From assembly GCF_001544495.1 (NCBI RefSeq), contig NZ_FCNZ02000009.1, positions 186,001-250,000 of the forward strand: DNA of 64,000 nucleotides. Reading direction: 5' to 3'. Position numbers and translations under genes: made by a program. The notes beneath the pieces were generated by a model, which was not told the origin of the DNA, searched no databases, and saw nothing but the letters and a program-made list of their open reading frames with translations. This document shows positions 9,827 through 18,315 of the stretch, in pieces; the stretch's first letter is position 1; each line of letters starts with the position of its first letter. Source of the stretch: Caballeronia telluris (lineage in GTDB: Bacteria; Pseudomonadota; Gammaproteobacteria; Burkholderiales; Burkholderiaceae).

Positions 9827-9831
9827 TTTGC

Positions 9832-10455
9832 TTATTGCCCCGCCTGCGCGGCCCGCTTCTTGTCACCGATGCGGCTTTCCTGCCCGTTGAGCAGCTTCTT
9901 GATATTGCCGCGATGGCGCCAGATCAACAGCGCGCTCATTGCGGCGACCGCGAGCGAAATGCGGCTCGGCCCGAACAAAAACACCTGGAAGAACGGCGCG
10001 AACACGGCCGCGACGAGCGCGGCGAGCGACGAATAGCGGAAGAAAAACGCGATGATGAGCCACGTCAACAAGGTGGCGAGCCCGAGCGCGGGATGGATCG
10101 CGAGCAGCACGCCGGCCGCCGTCGCCACGCCCTTGCCGCCCTGGAACCGGAAGAAGACCGGGTACAGGTGGCCGAGAAACACGGCGATCGCCGCGAGCGC
10201 GATGGCCGTCGAGTCGAGGCCGAAACGCGCGCCGAAATGCACGACGAGCCATACCGGCAGCCAGCCCTTGAACGCATCGCCGAGAAGTGTCAGGACGGCC
10301 GCGAGCTTGTTGCCGGTGCGCAGCACGTTGGTCGCGCCGGGGTTGCCGGAGCCGTAGGAGCGCGGATCGGCGAGACCCATCACGCGGCTCACGACGACGG
10401 CAAACGAAATCGAGCCGATCAGGTAAGCCGCGAGCGCGACGATCAGATTGTTCAT
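9832..10455 (-). CDS. plsY: Glycerol-3-phosphate acyltransferase PlsY
   Basis: Inner-membrane enzyme that acylates glycerol-3-phosphate using acyl-phosphate, the first step of phospholipid synthesis in the PlsX/PlsY route. The 207-residue protein has about five membrane segments and the three conserved cytoplasmic motifs: [16 protein letters not shown] and GGKGVATA. The C-terminal tail is lysine-rich and cytosolic. It is convergent with yajQ; the terminator the two genes shared is interrupted by the IS. Confidence 0.95.
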   Translation of the reverse strand: MNNLIVALAAYLIGSISFAVVVSRVMGLADPRSYGSGNPGATNVLRTGNKLAAVLTLLGDAFKGWLPVWLVVHFGARFGLDSTAIALAAIAVFLGHLYPVFFRFQGGKGVATAAGVLLAIHPALGLATLLTWLIIAFFFRYSSLAALVAAVFAPFFQVFLFGPSRISLAVAAMSALLIWRHRGNIKKLLNGQESRIGDKKRAAQAGQ

Positions 10456-10494
10456 GGGTTCAGCTCATTCAACAAGGCGGGAGTGGCGCGCATT

Positions 10495-10986
10495 TTAATC
10501 GACGCTCGCGCACTGCACGGGTTTCGCGCGCAATAGCTCGGTCAGCACCGACGGCCTGATGCTCACGAGATAGCCGCGCCGCCCGCCGTTCAGGTAGATC
10601 GTGTCGAGGTCGAGGATGCTCGATTCGACGTACACCGGCATCGCCTTTTTCGTTCCGAACGGCGACGTGCCGCCGACCAGAAACCCGCTGTGCCGGTTCG
10701 CGACTTCCGGCTTGCACGGCTCGATGCGCTTCGCGCCCGTCTGCCGCGCCAGGTTTTTCGTCGAGACGGTGCGGTCGCCGTGCATCAGCACGATGAGCGG
10801 CTTCGAGTGCTCGTCTTCCATCACGAGCGTCTTGACGACGCGATGTTCGTCGACGCCGAGTTGCCGCGCCGATTCCTCGGTGCCGCCGTGCTCGACATAG
10901 TCATACGGATGCTCGCCGAATTCGACCTTGTTGCGGCGCAGGAACTGCGTCGCGGGCGTTTCGGACACGTGTTTCGCTTTGGACAT
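10495..10986 (-). CDS. ybaK: Aminoacyl-tRNA deacylase, YbaK/EbsC type
   Basis: A 163-residue YbaK/ProX-superfamily protein that hydrolyses mischarged tRNA in trans; the E. coli prototype clears Cys-tRNA(Pro). Visible features are the catalytic-lysine segment HRVVKTLVME, MHGDRTVSTKNLAR, and the GFLVGGTSPFGTKKAMPVYVE block with the conserved GG-x-SPFG. The ATG at 10986 is preferred over the upstream in-frame start because the extra segment is not family-like. Confidence 0.9.
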   Translation of the reverse strand: MSKAKHVSETPATQFLRRNKVEFGEHPYDYVEHGGTEESARQLGVDEHRVVKTLVMEDEHSKPLIVLMHGDRTVSTKNLARQTGAKRIEPCKPEVANRHSGFLVGGTSPFGTKKAMPVYVESSILDLDTIYLNGGRRGYLVSIRPSVLTELLRAKPVQCASVD

Positions 10987-11083
10987 GTGCGCATTGTAGC
11001 GGCGGCGATTGCCCTCCACCATCGGCCGAACGGCCTATTGCGCGCGTCATCGCGTGCGTGGCACGATCGTTCGAAAGGGTCGT

Positions 11084-12013
11084 CTAGCCGCGCGGATGAT
11101 GCTGCTGATGAAGCGTCTTCAGCCGCTCCCGCGCGACGTGTGTATAGATTTGCGTCGTGGAGATGTCCGAGTGACCGAGGAGCAACTGCACGACGCGCAG
11201 GTCCGCGCCGTGATTGAGCAGATGCGTCGCGAACGCGTGCCGCAGCGTGTGCGGCGAAAGCGGCGCGTTCACGCCGCCCGTCAACGCATGGCGCTTGATG
11301 ATGTTCCAGAACTGCTGGCGCGTCATGCCCTCGCCGCGCCCGGTGACGAAGAGCGCATCGGCGGCACGCGCGCCGAGCAGTGCGGGTCGCGACTCGCGCA
11401 GGTAGCGGTCGATCCAGCCGTGCGCGGTTTCGCCGAACGGCACGAGCCGCTCCTTCGAGCCCTTGCCCATCACGCGCAGCACGCCGTCGTTCAGGCTGAT
11501 CTCGACGGTCTTCAGCGTGACGAGTTCGGTCACCCGCAGGCCGCTTGCGTACATCAGTTCGAGCATCGTGCGATCGCGCAGGCCAAGCGGTGTCTCGATG
11601 TCCGGCGCATGCAGCAGCGCTTCGACTTGCGATTCGTTGAGCGTCTTCGGAAAACGCGGCGGCTGCTTCGCGGAGCGCAGCTTGAGCGTCGGATCGGCGG
11701 CGGCGCGGTGTTCGCGCAACGCCCAGCCGTAGTAGCGGCGAAACACGGAAAGCCGCCGGTTCGCGGACGTCGCCTTGTCGCCGCGGCGCACGGCCATATA
11801 GCGGTTCAGGTCGGCTTCGGTCGCGCTGTCGATCGAGCCGCCGCGTGTCTTCGCGAGCCAGTCGCCGAAGAGCGTGAGATCGCGCCGGTAGGCTTCGAGC
11901 GTGTTTTTCGCGAGGCCGTGCTCCAGCCAGAGCGCGTCGCAAAAGAGATCGATCGATGCGTTGCTCGCGGTGAATTCCGGAGTCTGCGTGGCTTCGGTGA
12001 GTTCGGTGCTCAT
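11084..12013 (-). CDS. xerD: Site-specific tyrosine recombinase XerD
   Basis: Cytoplasmic recombinase that resolves chromosome dimers at dif with XerC. The 309-residue protein has the SAM-like core-binding domain (about 15-105). The catalytic domain carries the full set R-K-H-R-H-Y: SGLRVTEL, GKGSKERLV, SPHTLRHAFATHLL, LLGHSDISTTQIYTHV. The start overlaps the stop of ogt by four bases (ATGA), so the two are translationally coupled. XerD rather than XerC is inferred from overall similarity and the context. Confidence 0.9.
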   Translation of the reverse strand: MSTELTEATQTPEFTASNASIDLFCDALWLEHGLAKNTLEAYRRDLTLFGDWLAKTRGGSIDSATEADLNRYMAVRRGDKATSANRRLSVFRRYYGWALREHRAAADPTLKLRSAKQPPRFPKTLNESQVEALLHAPDIETPLGLRDRTMLELMYASGLRVTELVTLKTVEISLNDGVLRVMGKGSKERLVPFGETAHGWIDRYLRESRPALLGARAADALFVTGRGEGMTRQQFWNIIKRHALTGGVNAPLSPHTLRHAFATHLLNHGADLRVVQLLLGHSDISTTQIYTHVARERLKTLHQQHHPRG

Positions 12014-12483
12014 GCGATCTTGACGCCTTCGTGCGCCAGCAGCCAGCGCTTGATGTCGGTGAAAAAATTCTGGCCCGCATGATGCGCGAATCCGCCGAGC
12101 CCGTTCGATCCCACCACGCGATGGCACGGCACGACGATCGGCAGCGGATTCGACCCGCACGCCTGCCCGACCGCGCGCGGCACGCTGTCGATCGATTGCG
12201 CGAGCTGGCCGTAGGTCCAGACTTCGCCGGGCGGGATACGGCTGATCGCGCGCCACACGCGCCGCTGGAACGCGGTCCCGCGCGACGCGAGCGGAAGGTC
12301 GAAATGCATCGAGGCCTCTTCGAAATAACGGTGAATCTGCGCGGCAGCCTCGCGGGCGAGCGGCGTATCCGGCGCGAAACCGGCCGTCGACGCCGGCAGG
12401 TAGACGATCTCGCGCACGAGCGAAGCCTCGGTCCGGATGCCGATCTTGCCGAACGGCGCATCGATTATCGCGTTGAACATCAT
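12010..12483 (-). CDS. ogt: Methylated-DNA--protein-cysteine methyltransferase
   Basis: Suicide repair protein that takes the alkyl group from O6-alkylguanine onto its active cysteine. The 157-residue protein has the N-terminal RNase-H-like domain and the C-terminal ATase domain. The acceptor Cys120 lies in VVPCHRVVG, and the helix-turn-helix RIPPGEVWTYGQLA and the arginine finger PRAVG precede it. No Ada-type regulatory domain is present, hence the Ogt assignment. It sits 4 nt after queG and overlaps xerD, giving a queG-ogt-xerD operon. Confidence 0.93.
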   Translation of the reverse strand: MMFNAIIDAPFGKIGIRTEASLVREIVYLPASTAGFAPDTPLAREAAAQIHRYFEEASMHFDLPLASRGTAFQRRVWRAISRIPPGEVWTYGQLAQSIDSVPRAVGQACGSNPLPIVVPCHRVVGSNGLGGFAHHAGQNFFTDIKRWLLAHEGVKIA

Positions 12484-12487
12484 CGCA

Positions 12488-13738
12488 TCACGCCTCGATC
12501 GCCGCCCCGCGCAATGCCCACTCGACATGCTCGCGCACGAGCGCCGACGCATCGTCCGCGCGCGAACGCAGCGCGTCGACAATCTCGGCGCGCAGCGCGG
12601 GTTCCAGCTTCGCGCGCAACGCATTGCCCATCGCCACCGCGATATTGCGCGACCACCGCTCGTAACCGATGCGCCGGATCGCGCTGCCCTGCATCCTGAC
12701 ATCGAAATCGGCGGCGCTCCAGCGGAACAGATCGACGAGCGATGCCTCGTTCAGCCCGTGGCGCACGTCGAAATCCGCGACTGGCGCGGCCTGCGCGAAC
12801 TTGTTCCACGGACACACGAGCTGGCAGTCGTCGCAGCCGTACACGCGGTTGCCGATCAGCGGGCGCAGGTCCTCGGGGATGCTGCCCGCCAACTCGATCG
12901 TCAGGTACGAAATGCAGCGCCGCGCATCCACGCGATACGGCGCGACGATCGCGCCGGTCGGACACGCCGCGATGCATCGCGTGCACTGACCGCAGTGGGC
13001 GCCTTCGTGCTCGGGCGCGCTCGACGGATGCGTTTCGGCATCCGTCGGCAGCGGAATGTCGACGTAGATCTCGCCGAGAAAAAAGAGCGAACCGGCGTCG
13101 CGCTGGAGCAGCAGCGTATGCTTCCCGCGCCAGCCGACGCCCGCCTTCTGCGCCAGTTCGACTTCGAGCACCGGCGCCGAATCGGTGAACGCGCGATAGC
13201 CGAAGCGCCCGATTTCCGCCTCGATGCGCTCCGCCAGTTGCTGCAGCCGGTTGCGCATGACCTTGTGATAATCGCGTCCGCGAGCGTAGATCGACACGAC
13301 GGCCGCGGCCGGATCGGCGAGCCGCGACCACTCTACAGCGCGCCAGTCGTTGCGTTGACCATCCACTGTCATGACGCTTTCGTCGCCGGCGGATTCGAGC
13401 GTCGAAGCCGGCAAATACGCGATGCGGGCCGTGATGACGCGTCGCGTGCCGGCCACAAGCTCGGCCGGCCTTGCGCGTTTCATGCCATGTTTCGCCATAT
13501 AATCCATTTCGCCGTGATAGCCTGCTTCGAGCCATGAGGCTAGGCCCTTCTCGGCATCCGTCAGGTCGGCATCGCTGATGCCGACGGCACCGAACCCCAG
13601 CTCGCGACCCCACGCCTTGATGCGTTGCGCGAGTTCCGCCAGCGCGGCTTCATCGCGGATATCGAAGACGCGCGCGTCATCGGCGGCGTTCCCGGACGCG
13701 GCCGCGACTTCAGTGGAGTGTTCCGGCAATCGGTTCAT
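12488..13738 (-). CDS. queG: Epoxyqueuosine reductase QueG
   Basis: Cobalamin- and iron-sulfur-dependent enzyme for the last step of queuosine synthesis on tRNA, reducing epoxyqueuosine to queuosine. The 416-residue protein has the DUF1730 N-terminal domain and two 4Fe-4S motifs (CGQCTRCIAACPTGAI and CDDCQLVCPWN). HEAT-like C-terminal repeats follow (SRNIAVAMGN, SALVREHVEWAL). An upstream GTG is possible, but the ATG at 13738 is chosen. Its start codon is only 18 nt from that of divergent tsaE. Confidence 0.94.
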   Translation of the reverse strand: MNRLPEHSTEVAAASGNAADDARVFDIRDEAALAELAQRIKAWGRELGFGAVGISDADLTDAEKGLASWLEAGYHGEMDYMAKHGMKRARPAELVAGTRRVITARIAYLPASTLESAGDESVMTVDGQRNDWRAVEWSRLADPAAAVVSIYARGRDYHKVMRNRLQQLAERIEAEIGRFGYRAFTDSAPVLEVELAQKAGVGWRGKHTLLLQRDAGSLFFLGEIYVDIPLPTDAETHPSSAPEHEGAHCGQCTRCIAACPTGAIVAPYRVDARRCISYLTIELAGSIPEDLRPLIGNRVYGCDDCQLVCPWNKFAQAAPVADFDVRHGLNEASLVDLFRWSAADFDVRMQGSAIRRIGYERWSRNIAVAMGNALRAKLEPALRAEIVDALRSRADDASALVREHVEWALRGAAIEA

Positions 13739-13756
13739 CACGACATTTTACGAGCA

Positions 13757-14314
13757 ATGCCCGCAGCCCAAGCACGATCGACGCATCCTCTTCCCCCCGC
13801 GCTATTCGAACGCCGCTTCGAACTGCCGGACGAAGACGCGACGCTCGCCTTCGGCTCACGCTTCGCGCAGGCGCTCGACGCTGTCCGCCACGCTCTAGCT
13901 TCCAATCCAGATAACGAACGTTTCACCGGCCTGCAGGTCCAGTTGACTGGCGACCTCGGCGCGGGAAAGACCACGCTCGTGCGCGCGACGTTGCGCGCGC
14001 TCGGCCACCACGGACGCGTGCGCAGCCCGACCTACACGCTCGTCGAGCCTTATTCGCTCGAAACGAAGGCGGGCCCGCTCGATGTCTATCACTTCGATCT
14101 CTACCGCTTCGCCGATCCCGCCGAATGGGCCGATGCCGGCTTTCGCGAATATTTCGACCGCGGCGCGGTCTGTCTCGTCGAATGGCCGCAGCAGGCAGGC
14201 GGTCTGCTCGGCGTGCCCGATCTCGAGTTCGCGCTGGATATCGAGGGAGAAGGCCGCGTTCTGATTGCGCGGGCGTTTAGCGAAACAGGAAAGACATGTC
14301 TCGAAAGATGTTGA
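13757..14314 (+). CDS. tsaE: tRNA threonylcarbamoyladenosine biosynthesis ATPase TsaE
   Basis: ATPase partner of TsaB/TsaD in making t6A at position 37 of ANN-decoding tRNAs. The 185-residue protein has the Walker A motif GDLGAGKTT at 65-73, the family motif SPTYTLVEPY, HFDLYR, and CLVEWPQQAG (Walker B-like). The ORF is open further upstream, but that would run into divergent queG, so the ATG at 13757 is used; no strong ribosome-binding site is visible. It overlaps amiC by 19 nt, and the same tsaE-amiC order occurs in many proteobacteria. Confidence 0.93.
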   Translation: MPAAQARSTHPLPPALFERRFELPDEDATLAFGSRFAQALDAVRHALASNPDNERFTGLQVQLTGDLGAGKTTLVRATLRALGHHGRVRSPTYTLVEPYSLETKAGPLDVYHFDLYRFADPAEWADAGFREYFDRGAVCLVEWPQQAGGLLGVPDLEFALDIEGEGRVLIARAFSETGKTCLERC

Positions 14315-15819
14315 TCAAGCCGTTCCGTTCGATCGAATCGACGGCCACTGCCTCGCACAACTGGAAACGCCGTCAGGTGCTGCGCGCGGGCGTCTCGACG
14401 ATCGCGCTCGCGCTCGTCGCTCCGCGTCTCGCACACGCGAGTTCCGTGCTCGGCGTGCGCGTGTGGCCGGCGCGCGATTACACGCGCGTCACCATCGAAT
14501 CCGACCAGCCGCTCGCGAACAACCAGCAATTGTTGCAAGGGCCGGACCGGCTCGTCGTCGATCTGAACGGTCTCGATCTCGACCAGGAACTGAAGGACCT
14601 CGTCTCCAAGATCACGCCGAACGATCCGCAGATCCAGGCCGTGCGCATCGGTCAATATCAGCCGCATGTCGTGCGCATGGTGTTCGACCTGAAGGGCTCG
14701 GTGAAGCCGCAGGTTTTCACGTTGACGCCGATCGGCAGCTACAAGTACCGGCTCGTGTTCGACCTGTATCCGGCGGTCGCGCCCGATCCGCTGATGGAAC
14801 TGCTCGCGCAGTCCGAGCACAAGCAGGAGGCGTTCGACAAGTCGAACCCGAATCCCGCGCCGCCGCCTGCCACGCTGAGCGGCCCCACGCAGCCGCAGCG
14901 CTCGCCCGCGCCCGACAACCCCGACGATTTCTTCCAGAAGTACGCGGACAACACCGACCCGCCGCGCCCGGCCGCCCCGGTCGTGCCGGCGCCGAGACCG
15001 TCGGTGAAGCCGGCCGTTCCGCTCGCACCGCCCGTCGCAACAAAGAACGACAGCGACGACGATACCTACGCCTTTTCCACGCCGAAGCAGAAAAGCAAAT
15101 CCGCGACGACGCGCCTTCTGACCGTCGCGATCGATCCGGGGCATGGCGGCGAGGACCCGGGCGCGATCGGCGGCGGCGGAACCTACGAGAAGCACATCGC
15201 GCTCGACATCGCGAAGAAACTGCGCGCGAAGATCGACGCCCAGCCGAACATGCGCGCGATGATGACGCGCGACGCCGATTTCTTCGTGCCGCTCAACGTG
15301 CGCGTGCAGAAGGCGCGGCGAGTCGAGGCGGACCTGTTCGTGTCGATTCACGCCGATGCATTCACGTCTCCGGAGGCGCGGGGCTCGTCGGTGTTCGCGC
15401 TGTCGGATCATGGCGCGTCGAGCGCCGCCGCGCGGTGGTTGGCGAACAAGGAGAACGAGTCGGATTCGGTCGGCGGGATCAACGTGCGCTCGCAGGATGT
15501 GAGCGTCAATCGCGCGCTGTTCGATATGTCGACGACGGCGCAGATTCGCGATTCGATGCGCTATGGCAATTTCGTGCTGAACGAGATCGGCGGCATCAAC
15601 AAGCTGCACAAGGGGTCGGTGGAGCAGGCGGGGTTCGCGGTGCTCAAAGCGCCCGACATTCCTTCGATTCTTGTCGAAACCGCCTTCATCAGCAATCCGG
15701 ACGAGGAAGCGCGGCTCAACGACGACGCCTATCGCGAGAAGATGGCGAACGCGATCCTCAAAGGAATCAAGCGGTATTTCGCGGCGAATCCGCCGCTCGC
15801 CAAGAGTCGCATGACCTGA
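14296..15819 (+). CDS. amiC: N-acetylmuramoyl-L-alanine amidase AmiC
   Basis: Periplasmic zinc amidase that splits septal peptidoglycan during cell separation. The 507-residue precursor has a twin-arginine signal (KRRQVLRAG, Arg25-Arg26) ending near AHA-S. The AMIN septum-targeting domain is at about 50-150, a proline-rich linker at about 170-265, and the Amidase_3 domain at about 275-495. Zinc ligands are seen in DPGHGGEDPG, the Glu of TYEKHIAL and the His of SIHADAF; the catalytic Glu lies in LVETAFIS. Tat export agrees with AmiA/AmiC-type proteins. Confidence 0.95.
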   Translation: MSRKMLIKPFRSIESTATASHNWKRRQVLRAGVSTIALALVAPRLAHASSVLGVRVWPARDYTRVTIESDQPLANNQQLLQGPDRLVVDLNGLDLDQELKDLVSKITPNDPQIQAVRIGQYQPHVVRMVFDLKGSVKPQVFTLTPIGSYKYRLVFDLYPAVAPDPLMELLAQSEHKQEAFDKSNPNPAPPPATLSGPTQPQRSPAPDNPDDFFQKYADNTDPPRPAAPVVPAPRPSVKPAVPLAPPVATKNDSDDDTYAFSTPKQKSKSATTRLLTVAIDPGHGGEDPGAIGGGGTYEKHIALDIAKKLRAKIDAQPNMRAMMTRDADFFVPLNVRVQKARRVEADLFVSIHADAFTSPEARGSSVFALSDHGASSAAARWLANKENESDSVGGINVRSQDVSVNRALFDMSTTAQIRDSMRYGNFVLNEIGGINKLHKGSVEQAGFAVLKAPDIPSILVETAFISNPDEEARLNDDAYREKMANAILKGIKRYFAANPPLAKSRMT

Positions 15820-15836
15820 GCAAGACCCGGGCTTTC

Positions 15837-15860
15837 GGGCGGGCGCGCAGGCGCCCGCCC
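15837..15860. terminator. GC-rich hairpin between amiC and eamA
   Basis: GGGCGGGCGC/GCGCCCGCCC stem with a GCAG loop between the two convergent genes. No T tract follows on either side, so it may be a termination aid or an mRNA 3'-end stabiliser, not a classical terminator. Confidence 0.5.
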
Positions 15861-15864
15861 CCGC

Positions 15865-16749
15865 TCACTGCGTCGCGGCAAAAAATCGCTGCACGATCCG
15901 CCCGCCAAATACGTTCACGACGAGGCCTGCCATGACGAGCGCCGCGCCCGCGATCTGCATGGGCGTCAAGGCCTCGCCCAGCAGAACGGCCGCCGAAGCG
16001 AGCCCGATGATCGGCACGAGCAGCGAGAACGGCGCGACCTGGCTCGCCGGATACCGCGCAAGCAACTTGCCCCACAGGCTATAGCCGATCAGCGTGGCGA
16101 CGAACGCAAGATACGCAATCGCGAACACCGAGAGCGCAGAAATCGACCGCAGACTCGCCTCGATCCGTTCAGGTCCCTCGAATATCAGCGACAGCGCGAG
16201 GAAAGGCAGCGGCGGAATCAGGCTCGCCCACACGACGAGCGATACCAGGTCCACCTGCCCCATCCGCTTCGTGACGACATTCCCGAGCCCCCACATCGCG
16301 GACGCGACGAGCGTCAACGCAAAGCCGACGAAAGTCATCGCGTGGCCGCCCTGCGCGCCGACCAGCGCGAGTCCACCCGCCGCGATCGCGAGCCCGACGA
16401 GATTCGCCGCCCGAATGCGCTCGCGAAGGAACATCGCGGCGAAGATCAACGTGAAGAACGCCTGCGCCTGAAGGACGAGCGATGCGAGTCCCGCCGGCAT
16501 GCCGACATACATCGCGTAAAAGAGAAACGCGAACTGTCCGAGCGATATGGATAAGCCATAAGCGAACAGCCAGCGCAGCGGCACCTTGGGCCGCTTGACG
16601 AAGAACACCGCCGGAAAGGCGGCGAGCGTGAAGCGCAGCGCGCCGAGCAGCATCGGCGGGACACCGTGCAGTCCCACCTTGATGACGACGAAATTCACGC
16701 CCCACGCGAGAATGACGATACAGGCAAGCAGCAAATCCTTGGGCGACAT
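15865..16749 (-). CDS. eamA: EamA-type cysteine/O-acetylserine exporter
   Basis: Drug/metabolite-transporter family protein of 294 residues with ten hydrophobic helices in two EamA repeats. Many stretches closely track E. coli EamA (YdeD), including WGVNFVVIKVGLH, GMPAGLASLVLQAQAFFT and SLLVPIIGLASAA, so export of cysteine pathway metabolites across the inner membrane is the best inference. The ORF runs on upstream, but the ATG at 16749 (MSPKDLLLACIVILAWG) matches the family start. Confidence 0.87.
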   Translation of the reverse strand: MSPKDLLLACIVILAWGVNFVVIKVGLHGVPPMLLGALRFTLAAFPAVFFVKRPKVPLRWLFAYGLSISLGQFAFLFYAMYVGMPAGLASLVLQAQAFFTLIFAAMFLRERIRAANLVGLAIAAGGLALVGAQGGHAMTFVGFALTLVASAMWGLGNVVTKRMGQVDLVSLVVWASLIPPLPFLALSLIFEGPERIEASLRSISALSVFAIAYLAFVATLIGYSLWGKLLARYPASQVAPFSLLVPIIGLASAAVLLGEALTPMQIAGAALVMAGLVVNVFGGRIVQRFFAATQ

Positions 16750-16885
16750 CCCCGGCTCCGTAGTTGTTGGCCTTGTTGCGCAAACGGCCAGTTTAGCGGA
16801 GGACTTTGCAGCGAGCCTGTAAAAATGCGGGAGAGAAAGGAACGCGATGGAGCCGCCCGGCCGCGGCCGTCCATCGCGATTCCGT

Positions 16886-17155
16886 CTACTTGCCCTGGCC
16901 GTTTTCCGTGCCGGCGGCACCGCCGGCCGTCGTCTGGTCCGGGGTCTTCTTGCCGGTCGAAGGCCCGTGGCTGCTCGTGTGATGGTGCTTCGACTTGTGC
17001 TTCGAAGACGTCCCCGACGACATGTCGTCCTGCATCGGCGATGCGGTCGGCGCGGCCGTCGCATTCGACGAGTTGCCCGACGACGTCTGCGCGATCGCGC
17101 CGGTCGCTGCAAAAAGTCCTGCGGTGATGGCGATCAAAAGCTTGCTCTTGCTCAT
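16886..17155 (-). CDS. Small secreted low-complexity Ser/Thr/His/Lys-rich protein
   Basis: An 89-residue protein with a clear Sec signal (KSKLLIAITAGLFAATGAIA, cleavage about residue 22). The mature part is disordered, made of Ser, Thr, Gly, Asn and a basic KHKSKHHH block. I recognise no domain and assign no function. The coding evidence is the signal peptide, a proper ATG and a position that fills the gap between divergent neighbours. Similar short exported low-complexity proteins are common in Burkholderia genomes. Confidence 0.65.
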   Translation of the reverse strand: MSKSKLLIAITAGLFAATGAIAQTSSGNSSNATAAPTASPMQDDMSSGTSSKHKSKHHHTSSHGPSTGKKTPDQTTAGGAAGTENGQGK

Positions 17156-17329
17156 TTTCAAACTCCTATCAAGGTTGCCGAGACTCACTCTTTGCTCACT
17201 GTTACTGCGTCGATAACCGAAACCCGCTCGCGGGACGGCTCGGCCCGCGGCACGATCCGTCACGAACGCTGCGCCGCTCCGGTTCGGCCAGTAGAATCGG
17301 CAGTTCCAGGACTCATTGCGGCGGCTCCC

Positions 17330-18229
17330 ATGTCTTCGACCATCCACGTCTCGCTCAAGCCGCATCAACATGATGTCGGCGGCCTCACCGTGCGGCGCGT
17401 GCTGCCCGCGCTCGCCGTGCGGACCATCGGCCCGTTCATCTTCTTCGACCACATCGGACCCGCAACGCTCGTGCCCGGCAAAGGCCTGGACGTGCGCCCG
17501 CATCCGCACATCGGGCTTGCCACCGTCACCTATCTCTTCGACGGCGCGATCATGCATCGCGACAGCGTCGGCTCGGTGCAGAAGATCGTCCCCGGCGATG
17601 TCAACTGGATGACGGCCGGACGCGGCATCGTCCATTCCGAGCGCACGCCCGACGAGGAACGCGCGTCCGGCCAGTCGATGCACGGCATCCAGACGTGGGT
17701 GGCGCTGCCGGTCGCGAGCGAGGACGTCGAGCCGTCGTTCGAGCATCATCCGGGCCCGACCCTGCCGCAGATCAAGCGCGACGGCGTGACGTTGCGCGTG
17801 ATCGCCGGCAGCGCTTTCGGCGAGACGGCGCCGACAAAAACCTTCTCGCCGACGCTCTACGTCGCCGCGCATTTCGCCGCCGACGGCGAGATCGCGCTCG
17901 ACGCCGAGCACGAGGAGCGCGGCGTGTATCTGGTGGAAGGCGATCTGTCGATCGACGGCACGCCGGTCGCCGAACGCGAGATGGCGGTGCTAACGCCGGG
18001 CGCGAGCGTGACGCTCGCGAGCGCGAACGGCGCCATCGCGATGCTGCTCGGCGGCGCGCCGCTCGATGGCAAGCGGTTCATCGAATGGAATTTCGTCTCG
18101 AGTTCGCGCGAGAAGATCGAAGCCGCGAAGCGCGCGTGGAGCGAGCAACGCATGGGCCACGTCCCCGGCGAAACCGAGTTCATTCCGCTGCCGCCGCCGC
18201 GCCGTGAGGACAAGGCGCCGGAGGCCTGA
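17330..18229 (+). CDS. Pirin-family bicupin protein
   Basis: A 299-residue protein of two cupin lobes. The N-terminal lobe has the metal-binding pattern RPHPHIGLATVTYLFDG with a later His/Glu (IVHSERTPDEE). The C-terminal lobe (about 185-280) includes RGVYLVEGDLSIDG. Pirins include quercetin 2,3-dioxygenases and redox-sensing regulators, so the substrate cannot be fixed. The longer reading upstream overlaps the intergenic promoter region and is arginine-rich, so the ATG at 17330 is used. TAGAAT at 17292-17297 is a possible -10. Confidence 0.9.
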   Translation: MSSTIHVSLKPHQHDVGGLTVRRVLPALAVRTIGPFIFFDHIGPATLVPGKGLDVRPHPHIGLATVTYLFDGAIMHRDSVGSVQKIVPGDVNWMTAGRGIVHSERTPDEERASGQSMHGIQTWVALPVASEDVEPSFEHHPGPTLPQIKRDGVTLRVIAGSAFGETAPTKTFSPTLYVAAHFAADGEIALDAEHEERGVYLVEGDLSIDGTPVAEREMAVLTPGASVTLASANGAIAMLLGGAPLDGKRFIEWNFVSSSREKIEAAKRAWSEQRMGHVPGETEFIPLPPPRREDKAPEA

Positions 18230-18315
18230 CAGCCGGATTCGAAGACCTGAATTGATAACTGCGCAACGCGCCCCAACATGAGCGCCAATCGAAGCGCAAA
18301 GGAAAGGAGAACATC

